NCBI GenBank assembly: GCA_964614535.1
Contig: CAZTOZ010000050.1
Location: 1 to 64,000 of the forward strand
Direction of reading: 5' to 3'
DNA from: JALSHZ01 sp964614535
GTDB taxonomy: Bacteria > Pseudomonadota > Gammaproteobacteria > UWMA-0217
DNA: 64,000 bases
The position numbers were made by a program, and so were the translations under genes. The notes below the pieces were generated by a model. That model made no database searches. It was given only the letters and a program-made list of their open reading frames with translations, and was not told where the DNA came from. Each line of letters begins with the position of its first letter. The first letter of the stretch is position 1. Positions 1 to 9,391 of the stretch are shown piece after piece.

Positions 1-192
1 CTTGATCTCGGCCGATTCGGTCGGGGCGGCGCCGCCGCCGATGGCCTTGATGGCATCCTCGGCCTTCTTGCTCTCGAAAGCCGCCTTCGGCCATGCGGCC
101 AGTACGGCATTGGGGGTCAACAGCCCAGCCGTGGCGGCCAGACCCGCCGCGCCGGCCGCCAGGCCGCCTCTCAGAAATAGTCTGCGTTGCAT
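1..192 (-). CDS. soxY: SoxY thiosulfate-oxidation carrier protein, N-terminal part
   Basis: Only the first 64 codons are present; the gene runs out of the window at base 1. The protein starts MQRRLFLRGG, a twin-arginine type signal, and passes a hydrophobic Ala/Gly stretch with a likely cleavage after VLAA near residue 33. The mature start (WPKAAFESKKAEDAIKAIGG) looks like SoxY, the periplasmic protein that carries sulfur intermediates on a C-terminal Gly-Gly-Cys-Gly-Gly arm. That arm lies outside the window, so the carrier cysteine cannot be checked. SoxY normally pairs with SoxZ, expected just beyond base 1. A near-consensus sigma54 promoter lies about 45-60 bp upstream of the start codon. 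Confidence 0.82.
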   Translation of the reverse strand, partial: MQRRLFLRGGLAAGAAGLAATAGLLTPNAVLAAWPKAAFESKKAEDAIKAIGGGAAPTESAEIK

Positions 193-236
193 TGTAGTGG
201 TATCTCCAAATCCAACTTTGTGGGAGTCATTCTTGA

Positions 237-253
237 TACAACTATCGTGCCAA
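237..253 (-). promoter_or_regulatory. Candidate sigma54 (-24/-12) promoter for soxY
   Basis: On the minus strand this reads TTGGCACGATAGTTGTA. Against the consensus YTGGCACG-N4-TTGCW it has the full -24 box and correct spacing, with one mismatch in the -12 box (TTGT for TTGC). Predicted transcription would begin near 226, about 35 nt ahead of the soxY start codon. A sigma54-activator gene pair lies nearby at 986-4221. Confidence 0.55.
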
Positions 254-314
254 CCAGAAGATCAGCGCAAATTCAACGCCTTACGAACGCTCTCCCTAGA
301 ATACGCCGATGCAA

Positions 315-352
315 ATTGCAATATGCAATCCTTTTGGATTGAAAAATGCAAC
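315..352. promoter_or_regulatory. Tandem operator-like boxes upstream of soxY
   Basis: Bases 315-329 form a perfect inverted repeat, ATTGCA-ATA-TGCAAT. Bases 338-352 (ATTGAAAAATGCAAC) match it at 12 of 15 positions, 23 bp away. The boxes lie roughly 90-125 bp upstream of the predicted sigma54 start of soxY, the usual distance for an enhancer-binding protein. Which protein binds is inferred, not shown. Confidence 0.4.
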
Positions 353-397
353 AGGCCACGTTTGGTGACAATGGGTGGGGGATGGGCCGGCAACAAT

Positions 398-425
398 AAA
401 GCCCGTGCGTCTCCGCACGGGCTTT
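398..425 (-). terminator. Intrinsic terminator after the small CTERM-like gene
   Basis: The hairpin AAAGCCCGTGCG...CGCACGGGCTTT has a perfect 12-bp stem and a four-base loop. It lies about 30 bp past the stop codon at 453 on the minus strand and separates that gene from soxY, so soxY needs its own promoter. Confidence 0.8.
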
Positions 426-452
426 GTCGACGGGGCGGCGCGGGTCGCCGCT

Positions 453-737
453 TCAGTCGGTGCCGGTCGTGGTATTGCGCATACGCTTGTAGCCGACCAT
501 CGCCAGCAGGGCGGAACCCAGCAGCCAGAGCGTGGTCGGGTAGAGGTTCTTGGCCGGTTTGTCGTCCACTTCGGTGAAGCGGGCTTCGACCAGCTCGACA
601 GAGGCAATGTTGGTCGTGCGCACCTGCTGGGCCACGGCGGTCTCGGTGGTCTGCCCCGCCTGGGAGATCGCACCCGCGGTGATGGCCAGTGAAAAGATGA
701 TCACACTGATGAAAAGACGATCCAGTTTGTTGCCCAT
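453..737 (-). CDS. Small exported protein with a PEP-CTERM-like C-terminus
   Basis: The 94-residue product has a hydrophobic N-terminal signal (residues 5-28), about 37 polar residues, then YPTTLWLLGSALLAMVGYKR at 66-85 followed by MRN. A proline-containing motif, a single hydrophobic helix and a basic patch near the end is the layout of exosortase-sorted PEP-CTERM proteins, where a WLxGSxLL core is common in Gammaproteobacteria. The usual Pro-Glu-Pro is not present (Leu-Tyr-Pro instead), so a plain tail-anchored protein is also possible. I start at the internal Met (base 737) because it begins a good signal sequence; an upstream in-frame start exists at 830. Function unknown. Confidence 0.5.
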   Translation of the reverse strand: MGNKLDRLFISVIIFSLAITAGAISQAGQTTETAVAQQVRTTNIASVELVEARFTEVDDKPAKNLYPTTLWLLGSALLAMVGYKRMRNTTTGTD

Positions 738-985
738 GTCAAGCCCAGCCCACTTTGTAGGAGTTATCGATTGATTGTTATGGGGCAGATGGTAGTGGGG
801 CTTGCGAAAGCGGGACGTGATGCGCTTCACAGTTTTTCGGGACGGGGGGTGGTAAATCCGGGATAACGTGACTCAAGGCCGATTTTTTGGCGAGTCCTGG
901 GCCGTTGGTGTCAAAAACTTGTAAGGCAAAAGGTTGGGTTTGGCGGATAAACGGCTGTTTTGAAAGTGCTCTTCCTTGACGGATA

Positions 986-2328
<1,343 letters not shown>

Positions 2329-2332
<4 letters not shown>

Positions 2333-4221
2333 CTCTTCTCCAATGGTATCGAGATCTCGGCGGTGCATCCGCCTTCGTCGTTGTTCTCCAGCCCGAGCCG
2401 GCCACCGTGCATCTCGACGATGCCGAGGCTGATCGACAGCCCCAGCCCGGAGCCCTCTCCCACCGGCTTGCTGGTGGCGAACGGCTCGAACAGCCGCTCC
2501 TCGATGGCAGGATCGATACCGCCACCATGATCGATGACGCGGACGATCAACCAGCCATCGGCCGCCTCGGCGGTGACGCGGACGACCGCCCCCTCGGGCG
2601 AGGCGTAGATGGCGTTCTGCAGCAGATTGAGCAACACCTGCTCGAGCTGATAGCGATCGGCTTCGACGGTCAACCCGTCGGGAACATCGGTCTCCAGTAC
2701 GATCCCCTTCTTCTCCAGCGCCCCGGCGATCCGGCGGGCGCAGATCCCGACCCACTCCCGCACATCGACCGGCTCGAACACCGGCTCGATCTGGCGGGCG
2801 AAATTGAGAATGCCCCGCACCACGTGGGCGGCTCGCTGCGTCTCCTCGACGATGGCGCGGGCATCCTCGACCGCTTCGGGGCATTGTCCGGCGCTGCGCT
2901 CGATCAGCTTCGCCAGCGAGAGGATGTTGGTCAACGGGTTGTTGAGTTCGTGGCCGATGCCGGCCGCCATCTCACCGATCGATGCCAGCCGCGCCGACTT
3001 CACCAGCTTGCGCTCCGCCCGGGAACGGGCCTCCCGCGCCTTCTCCAGCGAGGCGACCATCTGCTGGAACGCCTCGGACAGCGCATTGACCTCCGACGAC
3101 CAGGAACGCACCGAGGCGCTCATCGGCACACCGTTGGCATAGTTACGCATGTTGCTGGCCAACTGCGTCACCGGCCGTGCCAACCGCCGCGACGCCAGCC
3201 CGGCCAGCAGCACGCCGAACAGCCCCATCACCGCCGTCAGCGCCAGCAGCCCGTAGCCGATGACGCGGAACTGGCCACCGAGCCGCGCCTGGTCGATCCG
3301 CTGCGCCAATACCCAGTTCACCAGCCGGTCCGGATAGGGAAAGTACTCGACGAAGAACCAGCGATAGTCGGCATCGGCAATCACCGGTCTGTTGCCGCCC
3401 TGCTGCACGTAGCGCCTGACCGCCCCGGGTATCGGCGGCTCGGCCTCACGACGGCTGGCGAAGCCGCGCGGCGGGTCATCGCTGAAGATCCAGCGCAGCG
3501 CGCCCGCGTCGCCCGACTCGTTCTCGACGATGCCGATCTGCGCCCCCCGCAGCCTCGGCGTCAGCGCCAACAGGCGGTCGAAACGCTCGCCACTGCTGCT
3601 GTAGACGAGATACGCGCGCTGCTTGCCCAGCCGCACCGGCCAGACCGCATCGAAGATCGGCGGCCGCGGGCCGTCCTGTGGCCCCAGCGACCGCTGCGGC
3701 AGGCGCAGATGGCTGATCTCGCCATCGGGCAGGCGCGCCAGCCGGGCGCTGAAGGCAGGGCTCGCCTCCACCTCCAGCAACGGGTACGGCAACAGGCTCT
3801 CCAGCTCCGGCTTGCTGCGCCCCCCGTAGTTGACCTGGACCACGGTGTTGCCCTGGTGGTCGAGCAGGCGAATGGCCGCCAGCTCCGCCACCACCGGCTC
3901 CAGATTGAGCAGGAAGCGCTTCAGCTGCGCCCGCGCCAGATGGTATTCACGGGTCACGTGACCGGCGTCGATGACCGTCTCCAGCTCATCGACGAAGCGT
4001 TGCAGCAGCCGTGCGCCACCGAGCGTGCGCAGCAGGTTGCGCTGGTGGTGGAACTGCTGGTCGATGCTGGCCGCCAACCGGCGCAACTCGTCATGCATCT
4101 CGGCGTCCACCTCGGCCAGATAGACACCGCGATAGTACTGGTTGGCAAAGAACAGCACCGCCACCAGCGGCAACAGGCCGATGATGGCGAACCACAGTAG
4201 TAAGTGGTTGCGCAGCTTCAT
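2329..4221 (-). CDS. Membrane sensor histidine kinase, partner of the sigma54 activator
   Basis: This 630-residue kinase has a first membrane helix at about 7-27, a long periplasmic sensor region (about 30-315) resembling a Cache-type domain, a second helix at about 320-342, a HAMP linker, a HisKA box GIGHELNNPLTNI (His424), and a HATPase domain with N, G1 (DHGGGI) and G2 (GEGSGLGLSIS) motifs. The architecture is like DctB/NtrB-type kinases paired with sigma54 activators. The ligand cannot be inferred from the sequence. It is the first gene of the operon and overlaps the regulator by 4 bp. It is divergent from lptM-lysA, 57 bp away. Confidence 0.9.
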
Positions 4222-4226
4222 ATAAT
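4221..4226 (+). promoter_or_regulatory. Candidate -10 element for lptM-lysA
   Basis: A perfect TATAAT lies 52 bp upstream of the lptM start. The -35 region at 17-bp spacing (TAGTAA) is poor, so this is a suggestion only. Confidence 0.3.
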
Positions 4227-4278
4227 GTCTCGGCCGACGCTTTTCATCTCTCTACCACTCCCTGTCAACGGATTTCCC

Positions 4279-4431
4279 ATGAAGATTTGCTGGGCCCAGG
4301 GCCTGTTCATTGCCGTCGTCATTATACTCGGCAGCGGCCAACTGCTTTCCGCCTGCGGGCAGAAAGGGCCACTCCACCTGCCCGACGACACCCCCCGCCA
4401 CGACATCGAGAAAAAGCACGAGGAGCGTTGA
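4279..4431 (+). CDS. lptM: LptM-like small lipoprotein
   Basis: This 50-residue protein has a signal peptide ending in the lipobox LLSAC followed by GQKGPLHLPDD, the conserved start of LptM (YifL), which helps the LptD/LptE LPS translocon mature in the outer membrane. The CGxKGPL motif directly after the lipidated Cys is the family signature. The gene overlaps the lysA start by 1 bp (TGATG), the common lptM-lysA arrangement. I chose the Met at 4279 because it starts the signal peptide; the longer frame upstream adds an unlikely leader. Confidence 0.85.
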   Translation: MKICWAQGLFIAVVIILGSGQLLSACGQKGPLHLPDDTPRHDIEKKHEER

Positions 4432-5681
4432 TGGATCACTTCGACTACCGCAACGGCCAGCTCCATGCCGAGGAGGTGCCGCTGGCCGAAATCGCCGAGC
4501 GCTTCGGCACCCCCTGCTACGTCTACTCCCGCGCCACCATCGAACGCCACTGGCGTGCCTTCGACACGGCACTGGGGGATCATCCCCATCTGATCTGCTA
4601 CGCGGTCAAGGCCAACAGCAACCTGGCCGTGCTCAACCTGATGGCGCGGATGGGATCGGGCTTCGACATCGTCTCGGTCGGCGAGCTGGAGCGCGTGCTG
4701 CTGGCCGGTGGCGATCCGGCCAAAGTGGTCTTCTCCGGCGTCGGCAAGCGCGCCGACGAGATGCGCCGCGCGCTGGAGGTGGGCATCCACTGCTTCAACG
4801 TCGAATCGGCGGCGGAGCTGGAACGGCTCAACGAGGTCGCCGGCGAGCTGGGCCGGCGAGCGCCGGTGTCGCTGCGCGTCAATCCCGACGTCGATGCCAA
4901 CACCCACCCCTACATCTCCACCGGACTGAAGGAGAACAAGTTCGGCATCGACATCCACGCCGCCGAGGCGGTCTATGCCCGCGCCGCCGAACTGGCGCAC
5001 ATCGACCCCATCGGCATCGACTGCCACATCGGCTCCCAGCTCACCGAGCTGTCGCCGTTCCTGGCGGCGCTGGAGCGAGTATTGCTGCTGGCCGGACGGC
5101 TGCGGGACCGCGGCATCGACATCCGCCACCTCGACCTCGGCGGCGGGCTCGGCATCCCCTATCGCGACGAGCAGCCTCCGCTGCCGGCCGACTACGCCGA
5201 CGCGGTGCTCGGGCGGCTGCGCGACAGCGACTATCAGATCATCCTCGAACCGGGCCGCGCCATCATGGGCAATGCCGGCGTGCTGCTGATGCGGGTCGAA
5301 TACCTCAAGGACAACGGCGAGCACCACTTCGCCATCGTCGACGCGGCGATGAACGACAACATGCGCCCGGCGCTCTATCAGGCCTGGCAGGCGATCGTGC
5401 CGGTCGATGCCGACGCCGAAGGGGTCAGCGCCCGCTACGACATCGTCGGCCCCATCTGCGAAACGGGCGACTTTCTCGGCAAGGGGCGGACGCTGTCGCT
5501 GAAACCGGGCGATCTGCTGGCGATGCGCTCGGCTGGCGCCTACGGCTTTTCGATGAGCTCGCAGTACAACAGCCGCCCGCGCGCCGCCGAGATCATGGTC
5601 GATGGTGACCAAGTCCACCTCGTCCGGCAACGCGAGACCATCGACCAGCTGGTGGCCGGCGAAACCCTGCTGCCCGCCTGA
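4431..5681 (+). CDS. lysA: Diaminopimelate decarboxylase
   Basis: LysA decarboxylates meso-diaminopimelate to L-lysine, the last step of lysine synthesis. The 416 residues match a full-length family member: the PLP lysine is in CYAVKANSN (Lys60), the HIGSQ motif and the glycine-rich LDLGGGLGIPY phosphate-binding loop follow, and GPICETGDFLG near the C-terminus carries the active-site Cys contributed across the dimer. It is translationally coupled to lptM. A strong terminator follows at 5696-5728. dapF, the epimerase making its substrate, lies 5.6 kb downstream, separated by the RTX gene and the reg operon. Confidence 0.97.
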   Translation: MDHFDYRNGQLHAEEVPLAEIAERFGTPCYVYSRATIERHWRAFDTALGDHPHLICYAVKANSNLAVLNLMARMGSGFDIVSVGELERVLLAGGDPAKVVFSGVGKRADEMRRALEVGIHCFNVESAAELERLNEVAGELGRRAPVSLRVNPDVDANTHPYISTGLKENKFGIDIHAAEAVYARAAELAHIDPIGIDCHIGSQLTELSPFLAALERVLLLAGRLRDRGIDIRHLDLGGGLGIPYRDEQPPLPADYADAVLGRLRDSDYQIILEPGRAIMGNAGVLLMRVEYLKDNGEHHFAIVDAAMNDNMRPALYQAWQAIVPVDADAEGVSARYDIVGPICETGDFLGKGRTLSLKPGDLLAMRSAGAYGFSMSSQYNSRPRAAEIMVDGDQVHLVRQRETIDQLVAGETLLPA

Positions 5682-5695
5682 CCACCACCCCACAA

Positions 5696-5728
5696 CGAAC
5701 GAGGGGGCCAGTCGGCCCCCTCGTTCGC
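5696..5728. terminator. Bidirectional terminator between lysA and tusA
   Basis: CGAACGAGGGGGCC and GGCCCCCTCGTTCG form a near-perfect GC-rich hairpin between two convergent genes. It lacks a long T run, so efficiency is uncertain. Confidence 0.65.
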
Positions 5729-5752
5729 AACGATCCCTGCAACCGGATCGGC

Positions 5753-5983
5753 TTACGACTTCTTGATCAGGAAGGTGAACTCGCCACCGCTTTCGGACGA
5801 CTCCAGCAGCTCATGGCCCGTCTGCTTGGTGAAGGCTTCGAAGTCCTTGACCGAACCAGGATCGGTGGCAATGATCTTCAGGACTTCACCGGAACCGATC
5901 TTGTTGATTTCCTTCTTGGCTTTCAGGATGGGCAGCGGGCAGTTGAGACCGCGGGCATCGAGAGTTGCTGCTACGTCTGTCAT
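5753..5983 (-). CDS. tusA: TusA/SirA-family sulfur carrier
   Basis: This 76-residue protein has the family motif RGLNCPLPILKAKK with sulfur-accepting Cys15 in the Cys-Pro-x-Pro motif. TusA proteins pass persulfide sulfur to tRNA thiolation (via TusBCD-TusE) and, in sulfur oxidisers, into the Dsr/sHdr oxidation pathways. The start at 5983 has a good ribosome site (AGGAG, six bases before ATG). It stands alone rather than in an rhd-tusA-dsrE cluster, so I cannot tell from context whether it serves tRNA modification or sulfur oxidation. Confidence 0.9.
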   Translation of the reverse strand: MTDVAATLDARGLNCPLPILKAKKEINKIGSGEVLKIIATDPGSVKDFEAFTKQTGHELLESSESGGEFTFLIKKS

Positions 5984-6183
5984 GGAGAACTCCTATGTCA
6001 GTGTTGTTGATAAGGTCGTGTGGCGGGCAAAGATAGCATGAAACAAGGCCGGCCAGCCACCGCGGCAGGCCGCCGCCGACGCTGTACTCAGACTTTCGTC
6101 TTAGGCCTGCTGGACGATTGTTTACAAATAAAACATGGCGCTACCATCGGGGTCGGATCAATAGCGTGACAGGAGGCTTCCCG

Positions 6184-7701
6184 ATGCCGGTCTACAGCAC
6201 CACCACCCCATTCGTCACCCTCCAAGCCACCAACCAGCCCGGCCATATCGACACACACCCCACATGGCGATACTCCCGACCGCCATCACGGGGATTGCGC
6301 CCCGATCCCTATCTGATGGCGCTGCTGCAACGCCTGCTGGCCCAGCTCTACGGTTATCGCTTGCCACCCCGCCACGGCGGCGCCGGCAACGACCGACTCA
6401 TCGGCACGCCGTGGAACGATACGCTGTCGGGCCACGACGGCGACGACCTGCTCGCCGGACTGGACGGCAACGACCGACTCTATGGTGGTGGCGGTAACGA
6501 TCGGCTCTATGGCGGCCACGGCAACGACCAGCTGTTCGACGGCATCGGCAACAACCTGCTCGACGGCGGCCCGGGCTGGGACACCGCCTTTCTGCCCGGC
6601 AACTTCGACGACTACCGGATCCAGGAGTATCCGACCCCTCGGATCTATCCGGCTCCCGAGGCGAAGTGGATGCTTACCCATCGCGACTCCGGCGACCGGA
6701 CGACGATCACCGGAATCGAGTGGATCCGCTTTCGCGACCAAGGCATGAGCGTGGACGAGATGCGCCAGCGTCTCGCCACGCAGCCGCTGCCGCTGGCCGA
6801 GGCCCAGCGGCAGCGGCTGATGACGTTGCTCGGCTTCGGTGGCGGCGCCGAGGCCTATGTCGATGTGTTCGACCGCAATGGTGACGGACGCCTCAGCGCC
6901 GGCGACCTGGCCATCGTCTCCGGCGGCGTCACCGGCGGTGAAATCACCCGCCGGACGCTCAGCGCGGCCGATATCACCTTCATCAACGGCAAAGGCAGTG
7001 GCGACCTGACGACGCGGCTGGCCACCCATCGGGCACGGTGGGAGGGGATGGGTATCGATGACTACCGCTTCCGCTACGAGCGCAGCTGCTTCTGCCCCGA
7101 GGCGTGGCGCGGCCCGTTCGACATTACGGTTCGCAATGGTGAGATCGTCGGCGCCACCTACGCCGACAGCGGCCGACCCGTACCGGCCGATCTCGTCCGC
7201 AATCTCGACACCATTCCCGCGTTGTTCGACCGCATCGAACAGGCCATCGGCAGCCACGCCGAACGCATCGACGTCGACTTCGATCCAACCACCGGCATCC
7301 CGACCCGGCTCTATATCGACCAATCCAGCATGATCGCCGACGAGGAGATCGGCATCAGCGCCACCAACTTCCAGCCGTTGCGCGGCGGCGATGGCGGCGA
7401 GCAGATCCATCCGCCCCGCGACGTCCGCGGCATCGGTGACCGGATGCCGCGGATCTCGCCGCCGAACGCACCGGCGCCCGCGCAGCGGGACTATGTGCTG
7501 CTAGGCCCAGCCGGTAGCTACCCGGCCGAACCGGTGGCGGTGACGATTGGCGATATCACGGTACCGGTGCTGCTCGAGCATGGCAGCTATGTGGCCAGGG
7601 GCTTTCGCTTCCCCGATGGTGCCGGTCGGGTCGAAGGAACGCTGAAGCTGGACGACGGCAGCATCGTGCCACTCCACATCACGGTAACCCTGGCCTACTG
7701 A
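6184..7701 (+). CDS. RTX-repeat protein with EF-hand and DUF6174 domains
   Basis: This 505-residue protein has glycine/aspartate-rich nonapeptide repeats at about 64-130 (GGAGNDRLIG, GGGGNDRLYG, GGHGNDQL), an EF-hand loop DRNGDGRLSAGD near 230-241, a DUF6174-like region at about 278-395 (MGIDDYRFRYERSCFCPE through IDVDFDPTTGIPTRLYID), and a beta-rich C-terminal end of about 90 residues. RTX repeats bind calcium after type I export; no Sec signal is evident at the N-terminus and no type I exporter is in the window. The start at 6184 follows a perfect AGGAGG; the longer frame from 6118 lacks one. Function unknown. The domain combination is unusual. Confidence 0.75.
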   Translation: MPVYSTTTPFVTLQATNQPGHIDTHPTWRYSRPPSRGLRPDPYLMALLQRLLAQLYGYRLPPRHGGAGNDRLIGTPWNDTLSGHDGDDLLAGLDGNDRLYGGGGNDRLYGGHGNDQLFDGIGNNLLDGGPGWDTAFLPGNFDDYRIQEYPTPRIYPAPEAKWMLTHRDSGDRTTITGIEWIRFRDQGMSVDEMRQRLATQPLPLAEAQRQRLMTLLGFGGGAEAYVDVFDRNGDGRLSAGDLAIVSGGVTGGEITRRTLSAADITFINGKGSGDLTTRLATHRARWEGMGIDDYRFRYERSCFCPEAWRGPFDITVRNGEIVGATYADSGRPVPADLVRNLDTIPALFDRIEQAIGSHAERIDVDFDPTTGIPTRLYIDQSSMIADEEIGISATNFQPLRGGDGGEQIHPPRDVRGIGDRMPRISPPNAPAPAQRDYVLLGPAGSYPAEPVAVTIGDITVPVLLEHGSYVARGFRFPDGAGRVEGTLKLDDGSIVPLHITVTLAY

Positions 7702-7739
7702 CAGGCGTCCATTCGACACACACCGCTTTGCTCACATTC

Positions 7740-7766
7740 CGGGAGGGGCATCTCACCCGGTTTTAT
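7740..7766 (+). terminator. Possible weak terminator after the RTX gene
   Basis: CCGGG...CCCGG with a short stem is followed by TTTTATT. It lies 39 bp after the RTX stop codon, ahead of the convergent sco gene. Confidence 0.35.
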
Positions 7767-7778
7767 TGCCCGCCGCCA

Positions 7779-8381
7779 TCAACCACCGGCCAGCACCCGC
7801 CGCAGCGAGGCGGCGACCTTCTCGGGCGTCGCGCCGTGCATGATCTGATCGACGACCCGGCCCTGCCGATCGACGACATAGATGGTGGAGGAGTGATCGA
7901 CGCCATACCCCATGGCCGACTCGTCGTAGGGCGCCTTCTTGTAATAGACACCGTAGCGGGCGGCGATCTCGGCCGTCTGCGCCGGGGTGCCGACGACGCC
8001 GACGAAGTTGGGGTGAAAATAGGCCGCGTACTCTTTCATCCCCTGCGGCCGGTCGCGCTCCGGATCGACGCTGATGAAGATGCCGCGCACCTGCTCGCGC
8101 TCCTCGGGGGTGAGCAGCTTCATCGCGCCGGCCATCGTCGTCAGTGACGTCGGGCAGATGTCGGGACAGGAGGTGTAGCCGAAGTAGACCAACACCACTT
8201 TGCCACGGAAGTCGTGCAGCGAGACCGGTCCATCGGCCGACTGCAGCGTGAAATCGCCGCCGACGGTGGCATAGGGGTTGGCCTGCTCCGGCACACCAAG
8301 ACGCTGATTCAGCCACAGGCCGACGACGATCCCGGCCAACACCGGCACAGTCAGCAGCAAGGCGACCTTCAAGCGTGACAC
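7779..8381 (-). CDS. Sco1/SenC/PrrC-family copper and redox protein
   Basis: This 200-residue membrane-anchored thioredoxin-fold protein has an N-terminal helix at about 5-24, the copper-binding CPDIC pair (Cys72, Cys76) in YFGYTSCPDICP, and the distal His in GYGVDHSSTIYVVD. Sco proteins assemble the CuA site of cytochrome oxidase and act as thiol oxidoreductases. It is the last gene of a five-gene minus-strand run with regB, regA, an unknown gene and PCuAC. This echoes the prrB-prrC-prrA cluster of Rhodobacter, where PrrC (a Sco homologue) is part of the redox signalling chain. Confidence 0.93.
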   Translation of the reverse strand: MSRLKVALLLTVPVLAGIVVGLWLNQRLGVPEQANPYATVGGDFTLQSADGPVSLHDFRGKVVLVYFGYTSCPDICPTSLTTMAGAMKLLTPEEREQVRGIFISVDPERDRPQGMKEYAAYFHPNFVGVVGTPAQTAEIAARYGVYYKKAPYDESAMGYGVDHSSTIYVVDRQGRVVDQIMHGATPEKVAASLRRVLAGG

Positions 8382-8387
8382 GGCCGT

Positions 8388-8882
8388 TTACCGCTGCATC
8401 GGCATCGACATCGGCTTGTGCCCGCCCATGCCTTTCATCATTCCCTTCCTCTTCATCTCGATCTTGCGCACCGGCGCGGTGATCTTCTGCGAGCTGCCGT
8501 CACTGAACTTCAGTTCGATGGCGACGCTGTCGCCCGGCTTGACCGGCCGCGTCAGGCCGATGAGCATGACATGCAACCCGCCCGGTTGCAGCGTCACCAC
8601 CTCTCCCTTCTTCAGCTCGATCTTCTCTACCGGGCGCATCCGCATCACCCCGTTGTCGTGGACGTGGGTGTGCAGCTCCACCGACTTGGCGGCATCGCTG
8701 TCGGCCTCGATCAACGCCACCCCGTCGGCATCGGCCTTCAACCCCATGAAGGCCGCGGTGGCCGGCGCGCCCGGCGGTACCGCACGGACATAGGGGTCGA
8801 TCACTTCGACGCCGGCCAGTGCCGGGCCGGCGACGGCCATCGTCGAGACAAGGGCGAGAATGCGCAAGCTGTTGGTTTTCAT
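8388..8882 (-). CDS. PCuAC-type periplasmic copper chaperone
   Basis: This 164-residue protein has a Sec signal (cleavage after ALA near residue 23) and the copper-ligand pattern of PCuAC: HTHVHDNGVMRMRPV followed by PGGLHVMLIG, giving the H/M cluster and the His-x-Met end. PCuAC takes up Cu(I) and delivers it to Sco and to the CuA site of oxidases. The C-terminal tail is Met/His/Lys-rich (MGGHKPMSMPM), probably extra copper binding. The start at 8882 follows a strong AGGAG; six bases separate it from sco. Confidence 0.9.
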   Translation of the reverse strand: MKTNSLRILALVSTMAVAGPALAGVEVIDPYVRAVPPGAPATAAFMGLKADADGVALIEADSDAAKSVELHTHVHDNGVMRMRPVEKIELKKGEVVTLQPGGLHVMLIGLTRPVKPGDSVAIELKFSDGSSQKITAPVRKIEMKRKGMMKGMGGHKPMSMPMQR

Positions 8883-8917
8883 GGCTGTTTCTCCTGGTAT
8901 CAATGGAAGCGAGCCCG

Positions 8918-9391
8918 TCAGGACTGTTTGTAGGTGTCGAAGCGAAACGGAATCTCGTAGATTCCCGCCGCCGTCCGCAATCGCAGCCGCGCCTCCCAGG
9001 CCATCCGGTTGCGGACGCAGATGGGCAGGATCGCGCCACCGGCGAAGGCGTCGCCATCGGGTTCGAGCTCGAAACGGTTGAGCCCCATGTTCATGTCCAC
9101 GCCGGTGAAGCTGATCACCGCGGCACGCAGCCCGACCCCATCGGCAACGAGGCGGATGGTGAAGTCCTGCATCGGCTTCACCGGCCGCGGTTCGAAGCCG
9201 ACGGTGACCGTGCCACCACCAGGCAACTCGGCGGTACAGGGTGTCTGCTGCAAATCACAGTCGGACAATGGCAGCACGGTGGCCTGTTCACGTTGCGGCA
9301 GCAGCGCACCACCACGGGTCAGCAGCAGCACCGCGACGACGGTGGCCAGAAAAAGGCCGACGGCGATCAGGGCGAGTCTTCTAGCGTTCAC
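8918..9391 (-). CDS. Uncharacterised membrane-anchored protein of the reg-sco operon
   Basis: This 157-residue protein has one N-terminal membrane helix (about 5-25), then a soluble, beta-rich domain that should face the periplasm. It has two nearby cysteines in LSDCDLQQTPC (residues 45 and 52), a third in PICVRN, and a methionine-bearing motif VDMNMGLNRFEL. It overlaps regA by 11 bp and precedes the copper chaperone gene, so a role in copper handling or oxidase assembly is likely from context. It is vaguely like FixH/YtkA-type domains, but I do not recognise a named family. Confidence 0.7.
   Translation of the reverse strand: MNARRLALIAVGLFLATVVAVLLLTRGGALLPQREQATVLPLSDCDLQQTPCTAELPGGGTVTVGFEPRPVKPMQDFTIRLVADGVGLRAAVISFTGVDMNMGLNRFELEPDGDAFAGGAILPICVRNRMAWEARLRLRTAAGIYEIPFRFDTYKQS

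Noticed and set aside
738..985. A sigma54 promoter for the small CTERM-like gene
   Set aside because: A TGG...TTGC pattern exists near 810-830, but on the plus strand and with spacing off by one; no acceptable minus-strand site was found.
2407..4200. A 597-codon plus-strand frame opposite the sensor kinase
   Set aside because: Its Gln/Arg/His-rich product is typical of GC-rich antisense frames, and the kinase on the minus strand has all its motifs.
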